From an uncultured Blautia sp. (GTDB lineage Bacteria > Bacillota > Clostridia > Lachnospirales > Lachnospiraceae), in the NCBI GenBank assembly GCA_900541345.1, contig UQJE01000007.1:1-54888 (forward strand): a stretch of 54,888 nucleotides of DNA. The letters run 5' to 3'. The notes under the pieces were generated by a model. The model saw only the letters and a program-made list of their open reading frames with translations. It had not been told where the DNA came from and searched no databases. The position numbers and the translations under genes are program-made. This document shows, piece after piece, positions 8,826-17,701 of this stretch. Positions within the stretch are counted from its first letter, which is position 1, and the number at the start of each line of letters is the position of its first letter.

Positions 8826-10640
8826 TCAGCAATCTCCCAGATACGAGAGAAGAAGACCTGTAGCCACTGCATTTCTCGGCCCTTCCTGTCCGCGGATATT
8901 TCCCCGTCCGCAGACAATTCTGTACTCGGAAAGAGCTTCCATCAGCATTTCCGGTATTTCAAAATCTTCTGCTGAACCACCTACAAGAACAACATTCGGT
9001 ATTTTTCGTAAATTATTTTCCGGAGCCACTGTTTTAAGAGCCCGGACTGCATTTCTCACAAATACCTTTTTCTTTGCCTCCCGGCGAACTTCAAGAATTC
9101 GCTCCATAGGAATATCCTCTTCGATTTTCAGCATTTCTCCGGGAGCAAGAAGAACAACATGTCCATAATATCTGGGATCAATGGATTCCTCAAAAAACTG
9201 CATGGCTCCATTTTCCAGGCGGAGATGAAACAGGCTTTCCACCTTGCCCATGGGATACTTCTTAATCTGCTCTGCTGTCACTCTGCTCTTTAAACCAAGT
9301 TCTGTCTGAATCAACATGGAAACGAGCTCACCTGCACCAGCCTGGTGAGTCGTACGGACAGTTCCGTCTGCCTCCAGCACTGCTGCATCTGTAGAGCCTC
9401 CGCCCATATCAAGAATGGCAAGAGGAAGCTTTGTTCCCGGTGTCGTCATTGCTCCAACAGAAGCCATCACCGCCTCCACTCCGGCCACAACCGCTTTTAC
9501 AGAAAGCTCCTTCTCAAGATGCTCTGCAATCTGCTGCATGGGAAGATGCTGTGTTTTAACCATTGCTGCAATTCCCACTGCTTTTTCCATACAGGTTTCT
9601 CCCGCAAGAGAACCGGAAATTTCCACAGGTGCCAGAGTATCTACCGCCAAAATATCGGTAATACGAATATCCTCTTCCCCTGTTTTAGCTACATCTTCCA
9701 TACTGGTTTTAATCCGCCGAAGCATATTTCCCACATTTGTGTCTCTCTGTCCGTCAATATCCCGGATTTCTCCCGCATTTTGAAGAGTTTCCATGATAGT
9801 GTCCGCTCCTGCATCAATATCGACCGAGAGCTCCTTGTTTCCATGAAATGTGATTTCTCCTGCAGGAAGAATGTTTTCTTTCATATTTCCGTGAGGTGTC
9901 TTAATAACGACTGCGCTTCTCTTTCCCACAAGACTTTTTGCAATAGGAGTAACTGACTTTGTTTCCTCTGCATCCAGCCCCAGAAGCGTCGCAATTCCAT
10001 ACGGATTGGAAAGCATACGAATACCGGTTCCCGGAAGAGCCACTTCGATAGCCGCAAGTTTTCCTTCCGGTATTTTATGAATATGACGTACCTCATCCAC
10101 AATGGGAATCTGGCGACTCAGCCTGTTCTCTACAAGAACCGCCTCGTCTGCCTGAAGAATCAGTCCTTTGATAGAAAGCTCCGGGATATGGTGATTCAGT
10201 CTTGCCGCAACCTCCTCATAGGAAAACTTATTTGCTGCAGCCACAATATAAGGCACACCCGGTTTTCCTTTCCAGATGTTTTCCAGAAAAATAAGCTCTC
10301 CTACTGCTTCCCCTGCACCTGCAGGAGTGGAAGGATTGTGTCCTATCATAGAAGATTCCGTAATAATGGTTTCTGTAATCGTCTCCATTGCCGTATCCCC
10401 GATAACAGGCGCCGCCTCATTTAAGCGCACAAGATTTAAAGCACTTAAAGGAAGATGGATTTTGTCCATTGCTTCCTCAAGAGCCGCTTTAATTCCCAGA
10501 ACATTTGGGAGAGTTCCCTTTGTTCCAGTTGTCATTCGGGATGCACTGGAGAGAAAACGGAAGGCTCCGTTTTCCTCTGTGCCGCCGATACATACTTCAG
10601 TTGTGGAATTTCCTATATCAACACCAGCAATTAATTTCAA
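8826..10640 (-). CDS. pduG: Diol dehydratase reactivase large subunit (PduG/DdrA)
   Basis: An ATP-hydrolysing chaperone-like factor that swaps inactive cobalamin out of PduCDE. The 604-residue protein has the actin-like ATPase fold: IAGVDIGNSTTEVCIG at the N-terminus, a swiveling middle domain, and LAILDMGGGSTDAAVL near residue 410, with VVLVGGSAEDFEIP toward the end. Length matches the family. Its start overlaps the pduE stop by four bases (ATGA), indicating translational coupling. Its presence indicates that the neighbouring B12-dependent dehydratase is meant to be active. Confidence 0.95.
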   Translation of the reverse strand: MKLIAGVDIGNSTTEVCIGGTEENGAFRFLSSASRMTTGTKGTLPNVLGIKAALEEAMDKIHLPLSALNLVRLNEAAPVIGDTAMETITETIITESSMIGHNPSTPAGAGEAVGELIFLENIWKGKPGVPYIVAAANKFSYEEVAARLNHHIPELSIKGLILQADEAVLVENRLSRQIPIVDEVRHIHKIPEGKLAAIEVALPGTGIRMLSNPYGIATLLGLDAEETKSVTPIAKSLVGKRSAVVIKTPHGNMKENILPAGEITFHGNKELSVDIDAGADTIMETLQNAGEIRDIDGQRDTNVGNMLRRIKTSMEDVAKTGEEDIRITDILAVDTLAPVEISGSLAGETCMEKAVGIAAMVKTQHLPMQQIAEHLEKELSVKAVVAGVEAVMASVGAMTTPGTKLPLAILDMGGGSTDAAVLEADGTVRTTHQAGAGELVSMLIQTELGLKSRVTAEQIKKYPMGKVESLFHLRLENGAMQFFEESIDPRYYGHVVLLAPGEMLKIEEDIPMERILEVRREAKKKVFVRNAVRALKTVAPENNLRKIPNVVLVGGSAEDFEIPEMLMEALSEYRIVCGRGNIRGQEGPRNAVATGLLLSYLGDC

Positions 10641-11032
10641 AGAAGAATTCCCCTTTTTTCATAAATTTCCGCTGCCTCCAGCACAAGCTTTGCACAGTTG
10701 GGGGCATGGTATTTTTCAAGAAGCTCCTGTGCCATAAGAAGAAGCTCTCTTTTTGTAGAGCGGTTTGGCCGAAGCTTGTTGTACATATTTAAAATTACAT
10801 CATCAGGAACATTTACGAGCTCGGAGGCGCGTTCAAAATTCGCCTGCATCTGCGGGTTGTCCGCCTCTTTTGCAACCTGTCCCTGTCTCTTCAGCATTTC
10901 TGAAGAAATTTTAATATCTTCAGCAGTAACATTTCCTCTTTTTACCTCTTCGAGGGTAATCTGAGAAAGTTTCTTCCCTGTTTTGGAAGCAATGCTCTCT
11001 GCCTCATTTTGACCTAAAGGATAATTGCTCAT
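10637..11032 (-). CDS. pduE: B12-dependent diol dehydratase small subunit (PduE)
   Basis: Gamma subunit of the adenosylcobalamin-dependent propanediol/glycerol dehydratase. The start at 11032 (MSNYPLGQNEAESI) fits best: a GGGAGGG site precedes it and its ATGA overlaps the pduD stop. The protein is then 131 residues, shorter than enteric PduE (about 173) and closer to glycerol-dehydratase small subunits. Recognisable segments are LSQITLEEVKRGNVTAED, ERASELVNVPDDVILNMYN and LRPNRSTKRELL. Length does not settle diol versus glycerol preference; locus context favours 1,2-propanediol. Confidence 0.93.
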   Translation of the reverse strand: MSNYPLGQNEAESIASKTGKKLSQITLEEVKRGNVTAEDIKISSEMLKRQGQVAKEADNPQMQANFERASELVNVPDDVILNMYNKLRPNRSTKRELLLMAQELLEKYHAPNCAKLVLEAAEIYEKRGILL

Positions 11033-11697
11033 TTTGCGCCCTCCCATACTATCATGCCTTTTTCCGGTTGAAGCTGTTCCGTCTCAATAATGTGCATAAG
11101 AGCAGCCTTGACCTGGAATTTTGCACGTACCATCGGGTCGTTTGTACATTCAATCGGTGTTACTTTTTCCCCTTTTACATACTTCGCTGCATTTCTGCCG
11201 ATTTTTCGATATGTATCAAGGTCCATAAGAGGCGCCTGAGGGAAAAGTTCCAGGTTTGACAGAGGATATAAATCCTTCTGATGAATAACGGTTGTTCCTT
11301 TTGACTGGATGCCGATTCCGATTCCGGAACCGGAAAGCTTTGCAGCCTGAAGAGCCATAAAACATACATCTGAAGTATCCAGGATTTTTACAACACGTGA
11401 GGTCATTCCCTCCTCCTCGATTCCCGCCTGTACGTTTCTCAAAACTTCCTCAAGAGGAATTCCGCAGATGGTAGCGCGGATTTCCGTCTGAAAAGCAGCT
11501 CCCACCCCGATTACAATTTCCTTCGGGTCTGTTCCCTGAGGCGCTTTTTCAGCTCCTTCGTAGGAATGCATAGGGCGCATTCTTGTTTTTCCTGCAAGGG
11601 TTTCCCCTTCGCTGTTATGGGGCTGCGGCTGGTTTCCCTGCAACTGCTCCACAACGGCTTTTGTTATGGCCTGTATCAGTTGTTCATTTAATTCCAT
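11029..11697 (-). CDS. pduD: B12-dependent diol dehydratase medium subunit (PduD), with N-terminal encapsulation helix
   Basis: Beta subunit that helps bind the lower face of cobalamin. Residues 1-18 (NEQLIQAITKAVVEQL) form an amphipathic helix like the PduD encapsulation peptide that targets the enzyme into the microcompartment. A flexible Gln/Pro linker follows. The catalytic core starts near residue 58 (KEIVIGVGAAFQTEIRATIC) and includes SRVVKILDTSDVCFMALQAA, SGSGIGIGIQSKGTTVIHQ and KDLYPLSNLELFPQAPL. 222 residues is normal. It lies 12 bases after pduC in a tight operon. Confidence 0.95.
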   Translation of the reverse strand: MELNEQLIQAITKAVVEQLQGNQPQPHNSEGETLAGKTRMRPMHSYEGAEKAPQGTDPKEIVIGVGAAFQTEIRATICGIPLEEVLRNVQAGIEEEGMTSRVVKILDTSDVCFMALQAAKLSGSGIGIGIQSKGTTVIHQKDLYPLSNLELFPQAPLMDLDTYRKIGRNAAKYVKGEKVTPIECTNDPMVRAKFQVKAALMHIIETEQLQPEKGMIVWEGAK

Positions 11698-11708
11698 TGT
11701 ACAGCCTC

Positions 11709-13373
11709 CTAAAAATCATTTGCGTTAATTCTGTGAGGAATTGCTTTAATTTCCTCCCAGCGTTTGCCTGTCACACGGTATCCTGTTCCAGGTCCCATAT
11801 AATCGTTTGGAGTATTTACACCGGACATTACCTGGAAATGTTCATCCAAAATCGCCGCCGTGTGCATATAATCTCCGATCACACGCTGTTTCAGCATATT
11901 CAGAATATTTTCTGCAAGTACTGTAAATCCGCTTTCTGCAAGAGCTTTTACAACATCAATGCCGGTAATTCCCCGTTTCATCATATCATCTGCTGCCATG
12001 AGGTCAGATGCCACATCTCGCTTTAAGGTATCTTTGCTTCCGTGTGCATATGCCACAGTTTCTACCTGCTCATCTGTCACCTCTGTAAGACCGAGATATT
12101 TAAAGACAGCCTGCACTGCTTTTCCTGCCTCCCGGCGAACTCGGATCACTTCCTCCTCTGTTACAGGACGAAGACCGCCGTCTACCTGCATATCTCTCTG
12201 CAGTACATTGTAGTCGTCAAAATCTTCTGCGTCAAAGTTGGAGCCGGCAAACATATTGTCGTAGTTCGGCTCTGCCGCATATCCTGAGAAGATAAAGTCT
12301 GTACCAGGCATAAACTGAAGCATAGTACGCGCAGTACGGCGCATATCAGAATTGGAAAAGCTCTGGTCATTTGAAGATGCACATTCCAGTCCGAGAAGAG
12401 CCGCTACAAGATTTTCTCCGATAATTTCACGAATACCGGAAGGAACACTGGCCGTTACTCCTACACAGCTTACGGAACCATTCTGGATTCCCTGAGAACC
12501 AGCTCCCTTTGTTACATAAAGACAGCGGCATTCCAGATAAAGCATAGATTTCTTTTCGCTGCTTCCCATTAATACCTCTGAGCCGGAACCGGAGGTAAAG
12601 CGAACCTTCAATCCTCTTGATGCATATGCTGAATTTAAAAACGCTTTGGAATATGGTGTATCGTCTCCATCTACGAATACTTTTTCTGTTCCGTATACGG
12701 AAAGTGTCTCTGCATAAGTTGTAAGACCTCGGATACCAAGTTCAAGCTCTGTTGCCTCTTCTGCTGAGCACTGTGTCAGAACGCCTGGGCGTCCCACCTG
12801 GGAGCCGATCAGAAGAGCCATTGCGCTCATTGGTGCATAGCGTGCCACACCCATCGTTGTTTCTTCTTCGCTGAATCCGCGGAGAGCACCCTCTGCAGCA
12901 TCAGCTGCAATCTGCACCGGATCATCTTTTAAATTGGTAATATGTGCCTGGTTTCCCGGAATTTTTCTGGCACGCATTTTCTGCATACCCATCATCATTT
13001 CCACTACATTTAAGTAGTTGATGACTTCCACCATCTTTGCCGGGGTAATTCCTGACACAATTTCAAGAATTTCTTTTCTTGATGTATGAATGTCCACAAT
13101 CTTTCTTGCAATTTCAAGAGAGGGAATTGCCATAGAAGCCTCTGCTCTGTCTGTCCGGATTGCGTAATCTGCAATAAACTGATCAAGGAAATCAAAATCT
13201 TCTCTTTTCTTTCCGTCCAGTTCTGTGATCACTCCATTTTCCACTCTGACAGAAGGCTCCGGGTCATACGGGCTTTTCATTGCCACAAAACCCATCTCCG
13301 GCCATTCATCTATAAAACCATCTTTATTTACAGCTCTTTTATCAAGAGCTTCAATTCGTTTTGATCTTTTCAT
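11709..13373 (-). CDS. pduC: B12-dependent propanediol/glycerol dehydratase large subunit (PduC)
   Basis: Catalytic alpha subunit (TIM barrel) converting 1,2-propanediol to propanal, or glycerol to 3-hydroxypropanal, by adenosylcobalamin radical chemistry. The 554-residue length is standard. Family segments include MAIPSLEIARKIVDIHTSRK, MRARKIPGNQAHITNLKDDP, GRPGVLTQCSAEEATELELG, TSGSGSEVLMGSSEKKSM, GAGSQGIQNGSVSC and GVTASVPSGIREI. Followed by pduD, pduE and the reactivase genes. Substrate preference is inferred from the fuculose aldolase and propionyl-type BMC enzymes rather than from residues. Confidence 0.95.
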   Translation of the reverse strand: MKRSKRIEALDKRAVNKDGFIDEWPEMGFVAMKSPYDPEPSVRVENGVITELDGKKREDFDFLDQFIADYAIRTDRAEASMAIPSLEIARKIVDIHTSRKEILEIVSGITPAKMVEVINYLNVVEMMMGMQKMRARKIPGNQAHITNLKDDPVQIAADAAEGALRGFSEEETTMGVARYAPMSAMALLIGSQVGRPGVLTQCSAEEATELELGIRGLTTYAETLSVYGTEKVFVDGDDTPYSKAFLNSAYASRGLKVRFTSGSGSEVLMGSSEKKSMLYLECRCLYVTKGAGSQGIQNGSVSCVGVTASVPSGIREIIGENLVAALLGLECASSNDQSFSNSDMRRTARTMLQFMPGTDFIFSGYAAEPNYDNMFAGSNFDAEDFDDYNVLQRDMQVDGGLRPVTEEEVIRVRREAGKAVQAVFKYLGLTEVTDEQVETVAYAHGSKDTLKRDVASDLMAADDMMKRGITGIDVVKALAESGFTVLAENILNMLKQRVIGDYMHTAAILDEHFQVMSGVNTPNDYMGPGTGYRVTGKRWEEIKAIPHRINANDF

Positions 13374-13449
13374 ATTTTCTACCTTTATCGCTGAATTATA
13401 AAATCCCGTTTCCGCTTTTCGAGATTATTCAGTGCTCCGCTTTTTAATA

Positions 13450-13473
13450 CAGCCCGGCAGAATTGCCGGGCTG
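13450..13473 (-). other. Intercistronic hairpin between the Fe-ADH and pduC genes
   Basis: A perfect 10-bp GC-rich stem (cagcccggca / tgccgggctg) with a 4-base loop sits in the 109-base gap. No T run follows on the minus strand, so it is unlikely to be a full terminator. It may set pduC mRNA level or stability; that role is inferred. Confidence 0.6.
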
Positions 13474-13482
13474 CCTGTCACC

Positions 13483-14634
13483 CTAGAATGACCACAACTT
13501 TGTATAGATTTTTACAATATCTTCCTTAGTCGGAACTCTTGGGTTATTCACTGTGCAGGCATCTGCCAGTGCTGCGTCTGCCATTTTGTCAATTGCCGCA
13601 AAATACGCATCAGGAGTGATTGTTCCAAGCTCCTGTATTGTAAGCGGAATGTTCATTTCTTTCTGCATAAACTGAATCCAGTTTACAAGAGAACGAACCG
13701 TCATTACTTTATTGTAATTACTCAGTCCCAGAATATGGGCAATATTCGCATATCTCTTCACAGCCGGAAGATATTCCTTCTGACTCTTGCTGTGCTTATT
13801 AATATCTGCGTTAAATTCCACTATATGAGGAAGAAGCATGGCATTTGCACGTCCGTGCGGAATGTGGAACATAGCTCCCAGCTGATGTGCCATGCTGTGT
13901 GTAATTCCAAGACCTGCCGTGTTAAAGGAAAGACCTGCAAGACAGGATGCCACGTGCATTTTCTGACGGGCATGCATATCGCTTCCATCCAGATATGCAC
14001 GAAGAAGGAATACACCACAGATTTCAATTGCTTTTTCTGCAAGTGCAGAAGAAAACTCATTATGTGCTGTACTTACATAAGATTCCAGTGCATGGGTGAA
14101 TACGTCCATACCTGTATCTGCTGTAATAGCAGGCGGAACACTTTTTACAAGTTCTGCATCAAGGATTGCTTCGTCTGGTGTCAGACTTTCTGCTACAAGA
14201 GGATACTTCACATGTGCATCTGTGTCATTTACAACTGCAAAAGAAGTAACTTCTGAACCTGTTCCGCTTGTTGTAGGTACTGCAATCAGACCTACTTTTC
14301 CATAATTGTTTATTTTTAATGCAAATTCCCGGATTGCTTTGGAAGAATCAATTGCTGATCCTCCTCCTACTGCTACAATTGCCTCCGGCTGATACTGAAG
14401 GAATTTCTGTACGCCTGTTGCAATTTTTTCCACAGGTGCATCGGGAACTACATCACAGAAAATATCAAATTCAATTCCTGCACTTTCCAGAGGTGCAGTA
14501 ATCAGGTCTATCATTTTACTCTGTACAACAAAAGGGTCTGTAATCACAAGAACCCTTTTATATGGAATTTCTTTCAGTCGTTCCAGAGCATTCGTGCCAA
14601 AATGGATGGCAGTTTTCATTTCAAAGGTATTCAT
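13483..14634 (-). CDS. pduQ: Iron-containing alcohol dehydrogenase (PduQ-like propanol dehydrogenase)
   Basis: Group III Fe-ADH, expected to reduce propanal to 1-propanol and recycle NAD+ for PduP inside or at the shell. The 383-residue protein has the NAD-binding half (RVLVITDPFVVQS, AVGGGSAIDSSKAI, PTTSGTGSEVTSFAVV) and the iron-binding half (DVFTHALESYVST, LGITHSMAHQLGAMFHIPHG, RANAMLLPH), with the usual Asp/His ligands. It lacks an obvious encapsulation helix. Lactaldehyde reduction (FucO-like) is an alternative or additional role. Located between the DeoR gene and pduC. Confidence 0.85.
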   Translation of the reverse strand: MNTFEMKTAIHFGTNALERLKEIPYKRVLVITDPFVVQSKMIDLITAPLESAGIEFDIFCDVVPDAPVEKIATGVQKFLQYQPEAIVAVGGGSAIDSSKAIREFALKINNYGKVGLIAVPTTSGTGSEVTSFAVVNDTDAHVKYPLVAESLTPDEAILDAELVKSVPPAITADTGMDVFTHALESYVSTAHNEFSSALAEKAIEICGVFLLRAYLDGSDMHARQKMHVASCLAGLSFNTAGLGITHSMAHQLGAMFHIPHGRANAMLLPHIVEFNADINKHSKSQKEYLPAVKRYANIAHILGLSNYNKVMTVRSLVNWIQFMQKEMNIPLTIQELGTITPDAYFAAIDKMADAALADACTVNNPRVPTKEDIVKIYTKLWSF

Positions 14635-14658
14635 ATCAACTGCTTCCTTTCTTTCGCT

Positions 14659-15423
14659 TCAGACAGAATACAGGCATTCCACTCCCAGCTCCTGGAAATA
14701 TTTCAGCCACTTGTCAGAAGGTTTTCTGTCTGTCACTACTACGTTTACATCCTGCATATTTCCGCCTACAGAAAATGCAGTCTGATCAAACTTTGTGCTG
14801 TCCACTACAAGAATCTTCTTTCTTCCGGAAGCCATCATTGCTTTCTTGGCATAGGCGAAGGATTCCTGAGATTCCATGATTCCCCACTCTTTGTCGAGAG
14901 CCTTACAGGAAAAAATTGCTTTATCCACATAATAGGAACGGATTGCTTCCTCTGTTCTTGAACCAAGAAAAGCAAGATACCCGTCTTTCATTACACCTCC
15001 GGTAGAAATAATATTCCATCCGGAAACATCAGAAAGCTCCAGAAGGATTTCCATGGAATTTGTTATCACAGTCAGCCGTTCTTTATCCTTTAATGCTTTT
15101 GCCACAAAAACAGCAGTTGTGCTGGCATCCAGAAAAATGTGATCTCCTTCATTTACAAGTGAAGCAGCGAGTTCTGCCATTTTCTGTTTGCCTGCCACAT
15201 TCTGATTTTTGCGGACATTAAATGGGAGGTCAATGCTGAAATCCTCATTAATCACGGCTCCTCCATAACTTTTTATGGCAAGCCCTTCTTTTTCCAGCTT
15301 ATCCAGGTCACGCCTTATGGTCTCCTCCGAAACACTGTAAAGCTGACTCAGCTCACTGACTACAACTCTTTTTTCTTCCTGAAGTTTTTCAAGAATAAGA
15401 TTTCGTCTTTCTAAAGCCAGCAT
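14659..15423 (-). CDS. DeoR/GlpR-family transcriptional regulator
   Basis: Sugar-phosphate-responsive repressor family. An N-terminal winged helix (residues 3-56: RRNLILEKLQEEKRVVVSEL, SVSEETIRRDLDKLEKEGLA) precedes a DeoR sensor domain (DASTTAVFVAKAL, VITNSMEILLEL, STGGVMKDGYLAFLG, KKILVVDSTKF). 254 residues is typical. It is the only regulator inside the BMC locus, placed in mid-operon, so it probably controls the locus in response to a fucose/rhamnose-derived phosphate; that link is inferred. Candidate binding sites are the TTATGTKGTTTTT boxes upstream of both BMC promoters. Confidence 0.9.
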   Translation of the reverse strand: MLALERRNLILEKLQEEKRVVVSELSQLYSVSEETIRRDLDKLEKEGLAIKSYGGAVINEDFSIDLPFNVRKNQNVAGKQKMAELAASLVNEGDHIFLDASTTAVFVAKALKDKERLTVITNSMEILLELSDVSGWNIISTGGVMKDGYLAFLGSRTEEAIRSYYVDKAIFSCKALDKEWGIMESQESFAYAKKAMMASGRKKILVVDSTKFDQTAFSVGGNMQDVNVVVTDRKPSDKWLKYFQELGVECLYSV

Positions 15424-15456
15424 GATACCTGCCTCCTTAAAAGTATCTTTTTATTT

Positions 15457-16005
15457 TTAAAGGAGACTGTCCATCATGCGTTTATCCGGATGTGCAATTA
15501 CGGAAGAATCCAGATACATACCCTTAGATGCCACAAATTCCTTTGCTCTTTCGATAGAAGCCTCTACTGCGGAAACCTCTCCTGTAAGAAGCATATAGGA
15601 TTTTCCACACATACCTTTTGCAATACGAAGCTCGATCAAGTCTACAATTGCTGTCTTCGCAGCCTGGTCTGCCGCCTCAATGATAGAAGCTGCATCATAT
15701 GTTTCCAGGATACCAAGTGCACTGATTGATTCCACATGTGTAGTTCCGTAAATTGCCGGGAAAATAGATTCGTGAGGATTACCCAGCACGAAGCTGTCAA
15801 TACATTTATCTTCATATGTTGTGACTGCTGTATCTACGGCAGCCTTGACCGCACTTAAATCGCCGGTAATAATTGCAATATATTTACCCGGACACACGGT
15901 CTGTGCCTCCACGATCTCTACCTCAGATGTTTTTACCATAGCATCTGCAGCAGTAATACCGGTGGCTGTAGTTTTAAATTCAATCATTCCGATTGCTTTA
16001 CTCAT
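15457..16005 (-). CDS. pduT: PduT-like tandem-BMC-domain shell protein with pore Fe-S cysteine
   Basis: A pseudohexameric trimer shell subunit thought to carry a 4Fe-4S cluster in its pore for electron transfer across the shell. The start is taken as ATG 16005 (MSKAIGMIEF) because an AAAGGAC site lies just upstream; a longer in-frame start at 16035 lacks one. Two BMC domains are visible (residues 1-90 and 93-182). The cluster cysteine appears in AQTVCPGKY, matching the PduT CPGK pattern. It directly follows the PduS-like flavoprotein, its expected electron partner. Confidence 0.92.
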   Translation of the reverse strand: MSKAIGMIEFKTTATGITAADAMVKTSEVEIVEAQTVCPGKYIAIITGDLSAVKAAVDTAVTTYEDKCIDSFVLGNPHESIFPAIYGTTHVESISALGILETYDAASIIEAADQAAKTAIVDLIELRIAKGMCGKSYMLLTGEVSAVEASIERAKEFVASKGMYLDSSVIAHPDKRMMDSLL

Positions 16006-16021
16006 AATCTGTACGTCCTTT

Positions 16022-17350
16022 CTACTTTGCTGCAATTACAACATGGCGGTCTGTCACTTCTGTTACCTTACCGCAGATTGTTGCATGAATTCCTACGCTA
16101 AGTCCCTGAGCCGGCTCTGCGATCATCTGACCTCTTGTAACCTCGTCACCAACTTTTACAATCGCTTTTGCAGGTGCACCGATATGCTGGCCTAACAGGA
16201 TCTTAACCTTCGGTACTGCTACAAGTGTTTCATCCATAGGAGCGTCTTTGTCATATTTTGTAAGACCAAGACGTGCCATCAGACGTTCTTCCGGCACTTT
16301 ACGGTATTCTCTTGACTCTCTTATAGGTGCAGGCTGCACACCCTGCGGAGGTTTCACACCGGCTTTTCTAAGACCTGCCTTCATGTCTGCAAGAAGTGTT
16401 CTCGGAGCAAGGCTCTGAGGACAGGAATACATCTCACATACACCACAGGAACTGCAGAAGCTTGCATCTATATATGGATTCAGATCACGGAAATCTCCAT
16501 TTGATGCCGCTCTCATAAACAGAGCCGGATCGATCGGATGTCCCAGTCCATTTCTTGGACAAAGATCTGTACATGTATTACACTGACAGCAGATTGATGC
16601 TGCTCGTTTTAAATCTATGGAAGAAGTTCTCTGCTTCTTCGCCACAATCACGTGATCTTTTGGAAGAACCAGAATCGCATTTGTTGTCTTTGTTACCGGC
16701 TCGGAACCGCTTCCGATACGTCCCATCATCGGACCGCCGATAAAGTAAACCGGATCTTTTACAGTTACGTTTCCTGCCTGCGCTACTACATCATCCATTG
16801 TGCATCCAAGGGGAACACGAACTGTAACCGGATCGCTTACTTCCGCTACAACAGATACATATTTATCTGTTACCGGCTTCTGTTTCTCCACTGCACGATA
16901 GATGTTGTAAATTGTTTCTACGTTAAATACGGCAACTCCCTGTTCAATAGGAAGTCCGCCAGGTCTTACTACTCTGCCTGTGGCTTCGTAAATAAGAACA
17001 ACTTCATCTCCCATCGGATACACTTCTTCAAGAAGATGAATCCTCATTTTGGGAAATTCTTCAATATGCTGCTGAAGAGCAGCCACTGTCTGTACATAAG
17101 ATTTCTTAATTCCAATAATGGCCTCAGAAGCCCCTACTGTCTCTGCTACCATATTGAATGTTTTCATAATTTCATATGCGTGCTTTTCTAATAACTGTCT
17201 ATGCAGCTTCAGTAAAGGTTCGCACTCTGCACAGTTCATAAGAATAGTATTTGCCTGATCGCTGATTTTCACATAGGTAGGGAAACCTGCACCACCAGCT
17301 CCTACTACTCCGTTTTCCTGTATGATTTTCTGTAATTCTTTGATTTCCAT
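16022..17350 (-). CDS. pduS: PduS-like RnfC-type flavin/Fe-S cobalamin reductase
   Basis: Electron-transfer flavoprotein that reduces cobalamin for PduO and is proposed to pass electrons through PduT. The start is ATG 17350 (MEIKELQKII) with a GGAG site. Near the N-terminus is the glycine-rich VVGAGGAGFPTYVK (NADH/FMN-binding, as in NuoF/RnfC), followed by ILMNCAECEPLL. Two 4Fe-4S motifs follow, CCQCNTCTDLCPRN and CSSCGVCEMYSCPQS. The C-terminus is a barrel-sandwich domain (GAPAKAIVKVGDEVTRGQMI). About 442 residues, as in PduS. It lies between pduN and pduT. Confidence 0.93.
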   Translation of the reverse strand: MEIKELQKIIQENGVVGAGGAGFPTYVKISDQANTILMNCAECEPLLKLHRQLLEKHAYEIMKTFNMVAETVGASEAIIGIKKSYVQTVAALQQHIEEFPKMRIHLLEEVYPMGDEVVLIYEATGRVVRPGGLPIEQGVAVFNVETIYNIYRAVEKQKPVTDKYVSVVAEVSDPVTVRVPLGCTMDDVVAQAGNVTVKDPVYFIGGPMMGRIGSGSEPVTKTTNAILVLPKDHVIVAKKQRTSSIDLKRAASICCQCNTCTDLCPRNGLGHPIDPALFMRAASNGDFRDLNPYIDASFCSSCGVCEMYSCPQSLAPRTLLADMKAGLRKAGVKPPQGVQPAPIRESREYRKVPEERLMARLGLTKYDKDAPMDETLVAVPKVKILLGQHIGAPAKAIVKVGDEVTRGQMIAEPAQGLSVGIHATICGKVTEVTDRHVVIAAK

Positions 17351-17354
17351 GGCG

Positions 17355-17621
17355 TTACTCCAATCCCGCGCCGTCGTCAACGATACCTACGATCGCTGCG
17401 TCCACTGGCGCTGTTTCTACGCCGCAGCCAATTCTTGCTGCGCTTCCCTGTGCCACCAATACATATTCACCGATTCCCGCACCGATAATGTCGATGGCGA
17501 CAATCTGGCTTAAATCTGCTTTCATATGATGTACTGGCTCTACAATCATGAATTTATTACCTATAAGTTTTTCACTTTTTCTTGTGGAAACAATACTGCC
17601 CACAACTTTGCCTACAATCAT
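17355..17621 (-). CDS. pduN: BMC vertex protein, EutN/CcmL family (PduN)
   Basis: Pentamer that caps the shell vertices. The likely start is ATG 17621 (MIVGKVVGSIVSTRKSEKL) with GGAGG five bases upstream; a GTG at 17633 is the alternative. The 88-residue protein has the family pattern FMIVEPV, VAIDIIGAGIGEYVLVAQGS and APVDAAIVGIVDD. One vertex protein is enough to close the shell. It follows pduL after a hairpin and overlaps the pduS ribosome binding region. Confidence 0.94.
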   Translation of the reverse strand: MIVGKVVGSIVSTRKSEKLIGNKFMIVEPVHHMKADLSQIVAIDIIGAGIGEYVLVAQGSAARIGCGVETAPVDAAIVGIVDDGAGLE

Positions 17622-17647
17622 ATGAGCCTCCACGTTTTCTCTTTAAT

Positions 17648-17690
17648 CCTCCATTGCCGGCGACTTTCGCCGCCGGCTCTGTATGGAGGA
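17648..17690 (-). other. Two-part intercistronic hairpin between pduL and pduN
   Basis: Outer stem tcctccat/atggagga (17648-17655 with 17683-17690) encloses inner stem gccggcg/cgccggc (17656-17662 with 17671-17677). No T run follows on minus. It could tune pduN onward expression; function is not shown. Confidence 0.6.
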
Positions 17691-17701
17691 ATATTCATTT
17701 A

